The notes below the pieces were generated by a model. That model had not been told where the DNA came from. It was given only the letters and a program-made list of their open reading frames with translations, and ran no database searches. The translations under genes and the position numbers were made by a program. From CALAED01 sp937891035 (GTDB taxonomy: Bacteria; Actinomycetota; Actinomycetes; Streptosporangiales; Streptosporangiaceae), in NCBI GenBank assembly GCA_035642125.1, contig DASQSZ010000481.1:1-14857 (forward strand): a stretch of DNA of 14,857 nt. The letters are read 5' to 3'. Positions 1 to 5,844 of the stretch are shown in pieces (positions within the stretch are counted from its first letter, which is position 1; each line of letters starts with the position of its first letter).

Positions 1-1
1 G

Positions 2-1012
2 CCGCCGATCTCCTACGACCCCGAACGCTGCCCCTACCGGGTGTATCTCGACACCCTCGACAGCGCCCACTCACGGCGGACGATGCAAGGCTGCCTGGAC
101 CGGATCGCCGCGCTGGTGCACCCGGCCGCCACGACCGGCGCAGGGCAGCCGTGGTGGCGGCTGCGCTATGAGCACACGGTGCGCATCCGCACCCTGCTGC
201 GCGAGGGCGCCGACGCGCCCGGCGCGGCGCCGCCCTCGCCGGCGACGGTCAACAAGCACCTCGTCGCGCTGCGCCGGGTGCTGCGCGAGTGCTGGCGGCT
301 CGGCCTGATGAGCGCCGACGACTACGAACGGGCGGTCGACCTGCGCTCGGTGGAGGCCGTCCGGCTGCCCCGCGGCCACCATGTTCCCGCCGAGGCGCTG
401 GGCGCGGCGCTGGCCGGCTGCGACGCCGACCCCGCCCCGGCCGGCCGCCGCGACGGCGCGCTGCTGGCCGTCCTCTACAGCACCGGCGCCCGGCGCGCCG
501 AGGTCGCCGCCCTGGCGCTGAGCGACTATGACCCGGCCGAGCGGTCGCTGCGGGTACGCGGCAAGGGCGACAAACAACGCACGGTCTATGTGACACCGGA
601 TGCGGCCGTCCGGCTCGACGCCTGGGTCGGCGTGCGCGGCCGCCGGCCGGGCGCGCTGTTCCCGCCCATCAACAAGGCCGGCCGGTGCGCGCAGCGCACC
701 GTGGCGGGCCGGACGCGGCTGACGCATCCCAGCGGGCAGGCCATCGCCGCGATCGTCGCGCGCCGGCTCGCCGCGGCGGGCGTGCTCGGCCACACCCCGC
801 ACGACTTCCGGCGCACCTTCATCGGCGACCTGCTCGACGCCGGCGTCGACCTGGCCACCGCCCAGCACCTGGTCGGGCACGCGTCCCCCGACACCACCGC
901 GCGCTATGACCGGCGCCCCGACCGGCGCCGCCGCGACGCCGTCGACCGGCTGCGCCTGCCGCCACCGCCCGCGGACCCAACGCCGGGGCCGTCGGGGACG
1001 GCGGCGGGCTGA
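2..1012 (+). CDS. Tyrosine recombinase/integrase, 5'-truncated by window edge
   Basis: Site-specific recombinase of the phage integrase/XerC-D family, which cuts and rejoins DNA through a covalent phosphotyrosine. The frame is open from base 2, so the GTG at 41 is probably internal and the true start lies left of the window. Counting from that GTG, an N-terminal helical SAM-like core-binding domain spans roughly residues 1-95 and the catalytic domain about 115-300. The full catalytic set is visible: Arg151 in GARRAEV, Lys175 in GKGDK, His254 and Arg257 in HDFR, His280 in GHAS and the nucleophile Tyr289 in ARYDRR. The C-terminus is a Pro-rich tail. The enzyme looks intact and active in type. 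No excisionase or attachment site is recognisable beside it, so whether it belongs to an integrated element or is a solitary chromosomal recombinase cannot be decided. Confidence 0.93.
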   Translation, partial: PPISYDPERCPYRVYLDTLDSAHSRRTMQGCLDRIAALVHPAATTGAGQPWWRLRYEHTVRIRTLLREGADAPGAAPPSPATVNKHLVALRRVLRECWRLGLMSADDYERAVDLRSVEAVRLPRGHHVPAEALGAALAGCDADPAPAGRRDGALLAVLYSTGARRAEVAALALSDYDPAERSLRVRGKGDKQRTVYVTPDAAVRLDAWVGVRGRRPGALFPPINKAGRCAQRTVAGRTRLTHPSGQAIAAIVARRLAAAGVLGHTPHDFRRTFIGDLLDAGVDLATAQHLVGHASPDTTARYDRRPDRRRRDAVDRLRLPPPPADPTPGPSGTAAG

Positions 1013-1316
1013 TCGCCCCCGGCGGGTCCGCGGCCGACCGGAGGGTGCGCTTGGGGCCGCGCGCGGGCGGGGCGGCCGACCAGAACGAACGACGCGGGAA
1101 ATCTCGTTGAACCCCCGCCGAGATGATCGCGTATCACTGGTCGTCGCCCTGCGCAGGCGACAAGGGAGAAATACGGTCCGGGCGGCTTCGTGCTGGTCCT
1201 GGCTGACGGCCACGCGAGGCCGTCCGGATCGGCCCCGTTGAGATCTCCCCGCCGGCCCGCGCCGTCGCCGCGCCCGGCCGCTGCGGTGGATCCGGCACCG
1301 CGCGCGGCGGGGGACA
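1013..1316. other. Intergenic region between recombinase and HAD phosphatase
   Basis: About 300 bases without a convincing gene. It contains a 10-bp direct repeat, GCGGCCGACC, at 1030-1039 and 1072-1081. A 6-bp inverted repeat (GGCCGC 1055-1060, GCGGCC 1072-1077, 11-nt loop) could act as a terminator for the recombinase but lacks a U tract. A second imperfect hairpin of the form GTCGC..GCGAC lies near 1144-1161. A weak promoter-like pair, TTGAAC at 1107-1112 and TATCAC at 1132-1137, has a 19-nt spacer, longer than ideal. All of these are pattern-level observations. Confidence 0.4.
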
Positions 1317-2108
1317 ATGGTGCCCATGGGTGAACGCAAGGTGATCGAGTGCTGGCTATCGGACATGGACGGCGTCTTGGTCCACGAGGGCCGGCCGGTG
1401 CCCGGTGCCGAGGAGTTCATCGGCCGGCTGACCGCCTCGGGCCGACGGTTCCTGGTCTTGACGAACAACTCGATCTACACCCCGCGGGATCTGGCCGCCC
1501 GGCTGCGCACGGCCGGCCTGCGGGTGCCGGCCGAGTCGATCTGGACCTCCGCGCTGGCCACCGCCCAGTTCCTCGCCGACCAGCGACCCGAAGGGTCGGC
1601 GTATGTGATCGGTGAGGCCGGGCTGACCACCGCGCTGCACCAGATCGGCTACGTGCTCACCGACCTCAACCCCGACTACGTGGTGCTGGGCGAGACCCGC
1701 ACCTACAGCTTCTCCCAGATCACGCAGGCCATCCGGCTGATCGAAAACGGCGCCCGGTTCATCGCGACCAACCCCGACGCGGTCGGCCCGTCGCACGAGG
1801 GCTCGCTGCCCGCCTGCGGCGCGGTCGCCGCGATGATCACCAAGGCGACGCGGGTCGAGCCGTACTTCATCGGCAAGCCGAACCCGCTGATGATGCGCAC
1901 CGCGCTGAACACCGTCGAGGGCCACAGCGAGACCACGGCGATGATCGGCGACCGCATGGACACCGACATCGTCGCCGGCATGGAGGCCGGGCTCTACACC
2001 ATCTTGGTGCTCACCGGCATCACCAGGGAACACGACATCGACCGCTTCTCCTACCGGCCGTCCAAGGTCGTCGGCTCCATCGCCGAGGTCGTCGACATGG
2101 TCGACTGA
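1317..2108 (+). CDS. HAD-IIA family (NagD-like) phosphatase
   Basis: Predicted cytoplasmic Mg-dependent phosphatase of the haloacid dehalogenase superfamily, subfamily IIA (NagD/4-nitrophenylphosphatase/phosphoglycolate phosphatase type). The four HAD motifs are present: motif I DMDGV with nucleophile Asp16 and acid/base Asp18, motif II LTNNS with Thr49, motif III Lys187 in GKPNP, and motif IV GDRMDTD with Asp212 and Asp217. The stretch between motifs II and III is the C2-type cap that sets substrate choice. At 263 aa it is full length for the family. The start could be ATG 1317, a few bases after a GGGGG run, or ATG 1326; the nucleotide context does not decide. The substrate cannot be read from sequence; a sugar or glycerol phosphate is likely for this subfamily. 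It converges on the peroxiredoxin gene with only 22 bp between the stops. Confidence 0.92.
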   Translation: MVPMGERKVIECWLSDMDGVLVHEGRPVPGAEEFIGRLTASGRRFLVLTNNSIYTPRDLAARLRTAGLRVPAESIWTSALATAQFLADQRPEGSAYVIGEAGLTTALHQIGYVLTDLNPDYVVLGETRTYSFSQITQAIRLIENGARFIATNPDAVGPSHEGSLPACGAVAAMITKATRVEPYFIGKPNPLMMRTALNTVEGHSETTAMIGDRMDTDIVAGMEAGLYTILVLTGITREHDIDRFSYRPSKVVGSIAEVVDMVD

Positions 2109-2110
2109 CC

Positions 2111-2130
2111 GCGCCCGAACGCGGGTGCGC
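2111..2130. terminator. Possible bidirectional hairpin terminator
   Basis: The 22-bp gap between two converging stop codons contains GCGCCCG, a 4-nt AACG loop and CGGGTGCGC, able to form a GC-rich stem with a small bulge. It sits where a shared terminator would be expected. There is no U tract on either strand, as is common in high-GC actinobacteria, so the assignment rests on position and pairing only. Confidence 0.4.
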
Positions 2131-2703
2131 CTAGCGCGGATGGGCCCGCAGCCAGGCCGCCACCTCGGCCGCGTGCGCATCCGGCGGGAACACCGGGTAG
2201 AAGACGTGCTCGACCGCCCCGTCCGCGATCACCAAGGTCAGCCGCCTGGTCAACGTCATCCCGGCCACCTCGAACGTCGGCAGCCCCAGCGCGCCGGTCA
2301 GCGCCAGCCCGGCGTCCGACAGCAGCGGGAAGGGCAGGCCCAGCCGCCGGGCCGCCTCGGCCTGGTAGGCGGTGTCCTGCGTGGAGATCCCGGCCACCGC
2401 GGCCCCGGCCGCCGCCAGCTCAGCGGCGTGATCACGAAACCCGCACGATTCGGGGGTACAGCCCCGCGCCCCCGGGATCGCGTCCCAGCCGTCCGGCGCC
2501 GGCTCGCCGGGCCGCCCCGTACGCGGGTAGGCGTACAGCACCAGCCGCTCCGCCCCCGCCGGGACGCGGTCGACCCGCATCACCCCGCCCCGGGTCGAGG
2601 CCAGCTCGATGGCGGGCACCGCCCGGCCCGGCAGGTGCGCGGCCGCGCCGTCGTCGACCGGCACGGGAAGGTCGGCCGGCAGGTCTGACACGTTGTCGGT
2701 CAT
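2131..2703 (-). CDS. Peroxiredoxin, BCP/AhpC-TSA type
   Basis: Predicted cytoplasmic thiol peroxidase of the thioredoxin fold, reducing hydrogen peroxide and organic hydroperoxides. The GCTPESC motif gives peroxidatic Cys82 with a second Cys87 five residues on, the spacing of BCP-type atypical 2-Cys enzymes. The preceding YPRTG and following GISTQD and LLSD segments are also typical. It is about 190 aa, slightly longer than classic BCP because of an N-terminal extension. ATG at 2703 is preferred because GAGG lies five bases ahead of it; an in-frame GTG at 2709 would overlap that ribosome site. It lies 48 bp downstream of the VOC gene on the same strand, so the two are probably co-transcribed. 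The Cys82-Cys87 pair suggests recycling by thioredoxin, by family analogy. Confidence 0.92.
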   Translation of the reverse strand: MTDNVSDLPADLPVPVDDGAAAHLPGRAVPAIELASTRGGVMRVDRVPAGAERLVLYAYPRTGRPGEPAPDGWDAIPGARGCTPESCGFRDHAAELAAAGAAVAGISTQDTAYQAEAARRLGLPFPLLSDAGLALTGALGLPTFEVAGMTLTRRLTLVIADGAVEHVFYPVFPPDAHAAEVAAWLRAHPR

Positions 2704-2751
2704 GCACACCTCGTCGTTTGGTCTCGGCCCCGCCGCGGTGATCGTCAGGCG

Positions 2752-3222
2752 TCACAGCCGCAGCGGCTTGATCGGCGCGCCGATCAAGGTCGGGTCGGCG
2801 CGCCAGTCGACCCCGGGCACGTCGATGTAAAGCTCGATCTCGTTGCCGTCGGGGTCGGCGATGTAGAGACTGTGGGTGACGGTGTGGTCGCTGGCGCCCA
2901 AGACGGGGGCGCCCGCCTGCTCCACTTTGGCCAGCGCCTCGCGCAGCTCATCGTCGCTGTCGCCGACCTTCAGGCCGAAGTGGTAGAGGCCGATCCGGCG
3001 ACCCTCGGGTTGGGCGGCGGCGTCCGCCCCGACCTCGATGAGCAGCAGCTCGTGATGGGTGCGCCCGGACGGCGCGGAGAACGCGGCGACCGGGGAACGC
3101 CGCGCCCGCTGCGCCGCGGCGGGCAGGATCTGCCGCCAGCCGAGCACGTCGCGGTAGAAGCGGACCGAACGTTCGATGTCGCGTACGTAAAGGACGATGT
3201 GCCCGAGTTCTTTGATCTCCAC
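2752..3222 (-). CDS. VOC-superfamily metalloenzyme (glyoxalase/extradiol dioxygenase-like)
   Basis: Vicinal-oxygen-chelate fold protein of 156 aa built from two beta-alpha-beta-beta-beta modules (about residues 5-65 and 76-135). Candidate metal ligands are His8 (GHIVLYV), His81 (LYHFGLKV) and Glu130 (GNEIELY), the 2-His-1-Glu pattern of extradiol dioxygenases, with Glu58 in HHELLL as a further possible ligand as in glyoxalase I. The DPDGNEIELY ending is typical of catechol 2,3-dioxygenase-like VOC proteins. The start is GTG 3222, with a strong GGAGGAG eight bases upstream. It leads a probable two-gene unit with the peroxiredoxin. The substrate is unknown: ring-cleaving dioxygenase, glyoxalase-type lyase or thiol-transferase-type resistance protein are all possible within this superfamily. 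Confidence 0.9.
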   Translation of the reverse strand: MEIKELGHIVLYVRDIERSVRFYRDVLGWRQILPAAAQRARRSPVAAFSAPSGRTHHELLLIEVGADAAAQPEGRRIGLYHFGLKVGDSDDELREALAKVEQAGAPVLGASDHTVTHSLYIADPDGNEIELYIDVPGVDWRADPTLIGAPIKPLRL

Positions 3223-3260
3223 GCCGGACGCTCCTCCGCGACACAGACCCCGACGGCCAT

Positions 3261-3309
3261 TTACTCAAATTCTCAACTAAATCCTAGTTCGTGGGAGGGC
3301 CGCCCAGAA
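3261..3309 (-). promoter_or_regulatory. Putative promoter and AT-rich control patch for the VOC-peroxiredoxin unit
   Basis: Read on the minus strand, TTCTGG (3309-3304) and TAGGAT (3286-3281) are separated by exactly 17 bases, and TAGGAT fits the actinobacterial TANNNT -10 pattern. The downstream stretch 3261-3281 is strikingly AT-rich for this window and carries the direct repeat CTCAA at 3264-3268 and 3272-3276, which could be a regulator site. The predicted transcript start would lie roughly 50 bases ahead of the GTG. Confidence 0.4.
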
Positions 3310-3564
3310 GACCGCCGGCCGGCCCTCCCCGCGGTGGAGGCAACCTCAGGGCCGGTCGGGGGAAACCCCGATGGCGGGCCGCGCCGACGCGACACACCCT
3401 TGAGACATGTCCTCAACACCTGGTGTTCCGAGTCGCAGCGAGTCGCTGTGGATCGCGGCGGCGGCCGCGTCGCAGGGCCCCTGGCGGCCGGCTGATGGTC
3501 TTGAGGCTTGAGGAACATCTCTGCGAGATCGTGCGCTAGGCCCCGTCGCGCCTGATCAGGAACG
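3310..3564. other. Gene-free stretch with short repeats
   Basis: No convincing coding sequence. Visible structure includes the 13-base inverted repeat AACACC-T-GGTGTT at 3415-3427, the 8-bp direct repeat CGAGTCGC at 3429-3436 and 3439-3446, and the 10-bp palindrome CCTGATCAGG at 3551-3560. Base composition is less extreme than in the flanking genes. Reading frames here give low-complexity Arg/Pro translations that I do not accept as genes. Decayed mobile DNA is possible but not demonstrated. Confidence 0.4.
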
Positions 3565-3845
3565 GTGAGGGTGCGGCTCGGCGAAGCCCGGCCGCTGGCG
3601 TCGGTGGCCGATGAGGAGATCGGCGAGGCGTTGCCCGCCGCGCCTCGGGCGGCTCGTGGCTGGCCTGGTACCGCGACCGCGAAACCTGGCTCCGGCCGGC
3701 CTTGGGGAACATCGGTACAGCGGTTATCGGTGAGAACGATCATGGTCGGGCCAACGCGCTGGTCCCGGCCGCCGGCGCCCTGCGCCCGCGACGCGACCCG
3801 GACGCGCCCGAGCTGGACGAGGACGACGACGGCGGACAGGAGTGA
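3565..3845 (+). pseudogene. Probable frameshifted small gene of unknown function
   Basis: Two abutting frames each look coding over part of this stretch. From GTG 3565 the frame reads VRVRLGEARPLASVADEEIG with G/C-rich third positions up to about 3640. From about 3640 to the TGA at 3843-3845 a different frame is open and protein-like, containing SGGSWLAWYRDRETW, IGTAVIGENDHGRANALV and an acidic end PELDEDDDGGQE. That second frame has a stop at 3612 and no good start of its own. Joined by one frameshift near 3640-3660 the product would be about 93 aa. I do not recognise the family. An intact gene with a sequencing error, a decayed gene, or the 3' remnant of a larger gene are all possible. Confidence 0.4.
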
Positions 3846-3864
3846 GCGTCAGGAGCCGACCAGA

Positions 3865-4590
3865 TCACTCCGTTACGGGCAGGCACTCGACGAGCAGGTC
3901 GACGACGTCGCGCCAGGCTCGCTGCGCGTGCTGTGGGTGGTAGCCGACGCCGGGGACCACGGGGTGGTCGACCGGCGGGTGGTGGAAGGCGTGCAAGGCG
4001 CCGCCGTAGACCACGAGGCGCCAGTCGACGCCGGCGGCCTGCATCTCGGCGGTGAACGCGTCCCGCTGCGCGGGCGGCATGATCGGGTCTTCGGACCCGA
4101 CCCCGGCCCACACCGGGCAGCGAATGCGCGCCGCCTCGCCCGGTCGGCCCGTGGTCACTGCGTTGACTGTCCCGATCGCACGCAGGTCGACGCCGTCACG
4201 CCCGAGTTCCAGCGCGATTGCACCCCCGGTGCCGTAACCGACGGCGGCGATCCGGTCGGGGTCGGCCCGCGGTTCGGCACGCAACACGTCGAGCGCCGCG
4301 TGGCCGATGCCCCGCATCCGGTCGAAGTCGGCGAGCAGCGGCATGCAACGGGCCAGCATCTCCTCGGGGTCGCCCAAATAGCGCCCGCCGTGGATGTCGA
4401 AGGCTAACGCCACGTACCCCAGCTCGGCGAGCGCATCGGCCCGGCGACGCTCGACGTCGCTGAGCCCCGTGCCCTCTGGTCCGAGCAGAACTGCGGGCCG
4501 GCGCTCGACACCGGCGGGGAGCGCGAGGTGCCCGATCATCGTCAGGCCATCGGCCCGGTACTCGACCGTGCGCGTTGTGATCATCGTCAT
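3865..4590 (-). CDS. Dienelactone hydrolase-family alpha/beta-hydrolase with Gly at the nucleophile position
   Basis: A 241-aa alpha/beta-hydrolase of the DLH family (carboxymethylenebutenolidase-like). Family landmarks are Glu39 in GPEGTGLSD, GYVALAFDIHG at 58-68, Asp168 in GSEDPIMP and His200 in GALHAFHHP, the acid and base of the triad. The nucleophile elbow, usually GYCFGG or GxSxG, reads GYGTGG with Gly120 (codon GGC, complement of 4231-4233) where Cys or Ser is expected. Either the protein is catalytically altered, or this is a single-base difference from TGC or AGC. The start is taken as ATG 4590, where family similarity begins; upstream in-frame sequence looks non-coding. There is no clear ribosome site, but a TACAGT box lies just upstream, so the mRNA may be leaderless. 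No operon partner is visible. Confidence 0.85.
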   Translation of the reverse strand: MTMITTRTVEYRADGLTMIGHLALPAGVERRPAVLLGPEGTGLSDVERRRADALAELGYVALAFDIHGGRYLGDPEEMLARCMPLLADFDRMRGIGHAALDVLRAEPRADPDRIAAVGYGTGGAIALELGRDGVDLRAIGTVNAVTTGRPGEAARIRCPVWAGVGSEDPIMPPAQRDAFTAEMQAAGVDWRLVVYGGALHAFHHPPVDHPVVPGVGYHPQHAQRAWRDVVDLLVECLPVTE

Positions 4591-4604
4591 GAGACTGGAC
4601 TGTA
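4591..4604 (-). promoter_or_regulatory. Candidate -10 box for a leaderless hydrolase transcript
   Basis: On the minus strand TACAGT (4604-4599) is followed by eight bases and then the ATG at 4590, so transcription could begin at or within two bases of the start codon. No Shine-Dalgarno sequence is present in between. Leaderless mRNAs are common in actinobacteria. The -35 region is weak (TCCGAC around 4627-4622), so confidence is limited. Confidence 0.35.
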
Positions 4605-4748
4605 GTGACCCGTCGAGCCTGGTCGGACCGGTGTTCACCGCTGGCGGACGGTGCTGTGTCCCGGCTGCACCACCAGGGCACGGGCCGCCTGTCGGCAAAG
4701 GATTCGTTTGACGACAGGCATCCCGTGCCTCCAATGGACCCGGCATGA

Positions 4749-5340
4749 CCAGGGTGCCGGGACGGCGCCGATCCAATCAGATCCGATGGTGATCCCCGGC
4801 AGCACCTCGTCCTGGACGAGGCCGGCATCCAGGACCCGGTCACCTTCGAGGAACAGGCCGGCACCTCCAGCCGCCTCCACCCCACTCCAGCGACCGAAGT
4901 TCGGCGAGCTGCTCACCTACGCGCGGCCGGGCGACACCGTGCACATCTCCGAGATGTTCCGCCTCGTACGCGGCACCCAGCACATCCTCGACGTGCTCGA
5001 CGTCCTGCACCGCGACCGTCTCGCCCTGCGCATCCACGACGGCGCGTTCTCCGCGATGGACCTCACTGCCCGCCACCCGCGCACCGGAGAACTACTGTCC
5101 ACGGTGAAGTTCATGGTCCAGACCCTCGCGGCCGCCGGAGAACTCCAGCGCGAGCTGACCTACGACGGGCTGCGGGCCGCCGAGGCCAAGGGCAGCAAGG
5201 GCGGCCGCCGGCCCTTCCGGTCCGGAGGCCCGGCTCCGGCAGCAGGACTCCTTGCACGGGCTCAGCTTTCGATCACAACGGACAGCCGTTCGGGCATTCC
5301 GTATACCCGGCCCCTGAAACAGCCCGTGACCTTCGGGTGA
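4749..5340 (+). pseudogene. Truncated, frameshifted serine recombinase (resolvase/invertase)
   Basis: Remnant of a serine site-specific recombinase. From about 4800 one frame reads HLVLDEAGIQDPVTFEEQAG and SRLHP; near 4880 the match moves to the next frame with LQRPKFGELLTYARPGDTV, then ISEMFRLVRGTQHILDVLDV and, near its end, LAAAGELQREL and GLRAAEAKGSKGGRRP, ending about 5215. This follows the order of resolvase catalytic domains (ARPGDT, the KLDRLGRS-like Arg segment, the LAEFERDL-like helix, the ARGRKGGRP hinge). Missing are the N-terminal Y-x-RVST block with the catalytic Ser and a recognisable C-terminal helix-turn-helix; after the hinge the sequence is unlike the family until the TGA at 5338-5340. 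With the start, active site and DNA-binding end gone, it is almost certainly non-functional. The exact limits are uncertain. Confidence 0.8.
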
Positions 5341-5434
5341 ACGGCGCCGCCCCGGCCTCTCATCGCCCCGCTTTCACGGCGGATTTCACGATCATGTCTG
5401 GGGTCTTCCCACGGTCCCCATGGAGTGCGACTCT

Positions 5435-5456
5435 GTCAACAACGGGTCAACAACGG
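5435..5456. repeat. Perfect tandem 11-bp repeat
   Basis: GTCAACAACGG occurs twice back to back (5435-5445 and 5446-5456). An 11-bp unit places both copies on about the same face of the helix, as expected for side-by-side protein binding. It lies about 95 bases after the end of the recombinase remnant and about 155 bases before the small gene that opens the frd operon. It could be a recombinase/excisionase arm-type site or a transcription factor site. Confidence 0.6.
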
Positions 5457-5541
5457 TACGTAGCCACCCACACCATCCCTCCGGATCCAGGTCGTGGCGC
5501 CACCTCAGCGGCGACGGCACCCCCGGGGCACCGCGACCAGC

Positions 5542-5568
5542 GTGACCGGCGCGTCGCCGGCCGGTCGC
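5542..5568 (+). promoter_or_regulatory. Two mutually exclusive hairpins upstream of the frd operon
   Basis: GACCGGC (5544-5550) pairs with GCCGGTC (5560-5566) across a 9-nt loop, extendable by a wobble and a G-C pair. Alternatively CCGGCG (5546-5551) pairs with CGCCGG (5555-5560) across a 3-nt loop. The two stems share bases and cannot form together. They end about 43 bases before the GTG at 5611. This could be an attenuator-like leader, a terminator of upstream transcription, or an operator; at this GC content chance pairing is also possible. Confidence 0.35.
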
Positions 5569-5610
5569 ATGTGACAACCCACCCCGAGCGCGCACGTGGG
5601 AGAACGACAG

Positions 5611-5844
5611 GTGGCCGGCACACGCATCTCCTTCACCGACGAACAGGCCCCTTGCGGCAAGACCGTGGGCGGCGACCACTTCCTCGATGACGACGACGAC
5701 GGTCTGCTCATCCGGGACGAGTACTACTCCTGCGGATGCCGCCGTATCCGCCACGAGTACCACGACGGCAGCATCCAGGTGCGGGCGATCCGGCACGACG
5801 GCAAGCCGGTGAAAGACGGCTACGGCCCCGACCATGGCTGCTGA
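5611..5844 (+). CDS. Small Cys/His-rich protein at the head of the frd operon, unknown function
   Basis: A 77-aa protein I cannot assign to a known family. GTG 5611 is chosen because GGGAGA lies seven bases upstream; an in-frame GTG at 5596 has no such site. The sequence has an acidic run DDDDDG (26-31), a CGC motif (Cys41, Cys43), isolated Cys15, and Cys77 as the very last residue, plus His48, His51, His62 and His75. This pattern suggests metal or Fe-S binding but no standard zinc-ribbon spacing is seen. There is no signal peptide or membrane segment. Its TGA overlaps the frdA start by 11 bases, and frdA lacks its own strong ribosome site, so the two are probably translationally coupled. That coupling and the G/C-rich third positions support a real gene with a role linked to fumarate reductase. 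Confidence 0.75.
   Translation: MAGTRISFTDEQAPCGKTVGGDHFLDDDDDGLLIRDEYYSCGCRRIRHEYHDGSIQVRAIRHDGKPVKDGYGPDHGC

Larger units (their letters stand above)
5341..5610. other. Non-coding region upstream of the frd operon
   Basis: About 270 bases without an accepted gene. It holds a TTTCACG direct repeat at about 5371 and 5383, the tandem 11-mer at 5435-5456, a CCCCGGGG palindrome near 5521 and the overlapping hairpins at 5542-5568. It must contain the promoter and any control sites of the downstream operon, but no clear -35/-10 pair was identified. A TGTGACA sequence at 5570-5576 resembles half of a CRP/FNR-type site, without a matching second half. Confidence 0.4.

Noticed and set aside
71..1468. 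Long minus-strand open frame opposite the tyrosine recombinase
   Set aside because: Arg/Gly/Ala-rich shadow translation; the plus strand carries all recombinase catalytic residues and the frame also runs into the HAD gene.
3565..4407. Single long plus-strand gene through this interval
   Set aside because: Only the first about 75 bases look coding in this frame; the rest is antisense to the hydrolase gene, whose family motifs are clear.
4591..4776. N-terminal extension of the hydrolase to an ATG at 4776
   Set aside because: The extra 62 residues look like translated non-coding sequence and family similarity starts at ATG 4590.
5570..5576. TGTGACA as a CRP/FNR-type control site for the frd operon
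   Set aside because: Only one half-site is present, with no symmetric partner at the expected spacing.
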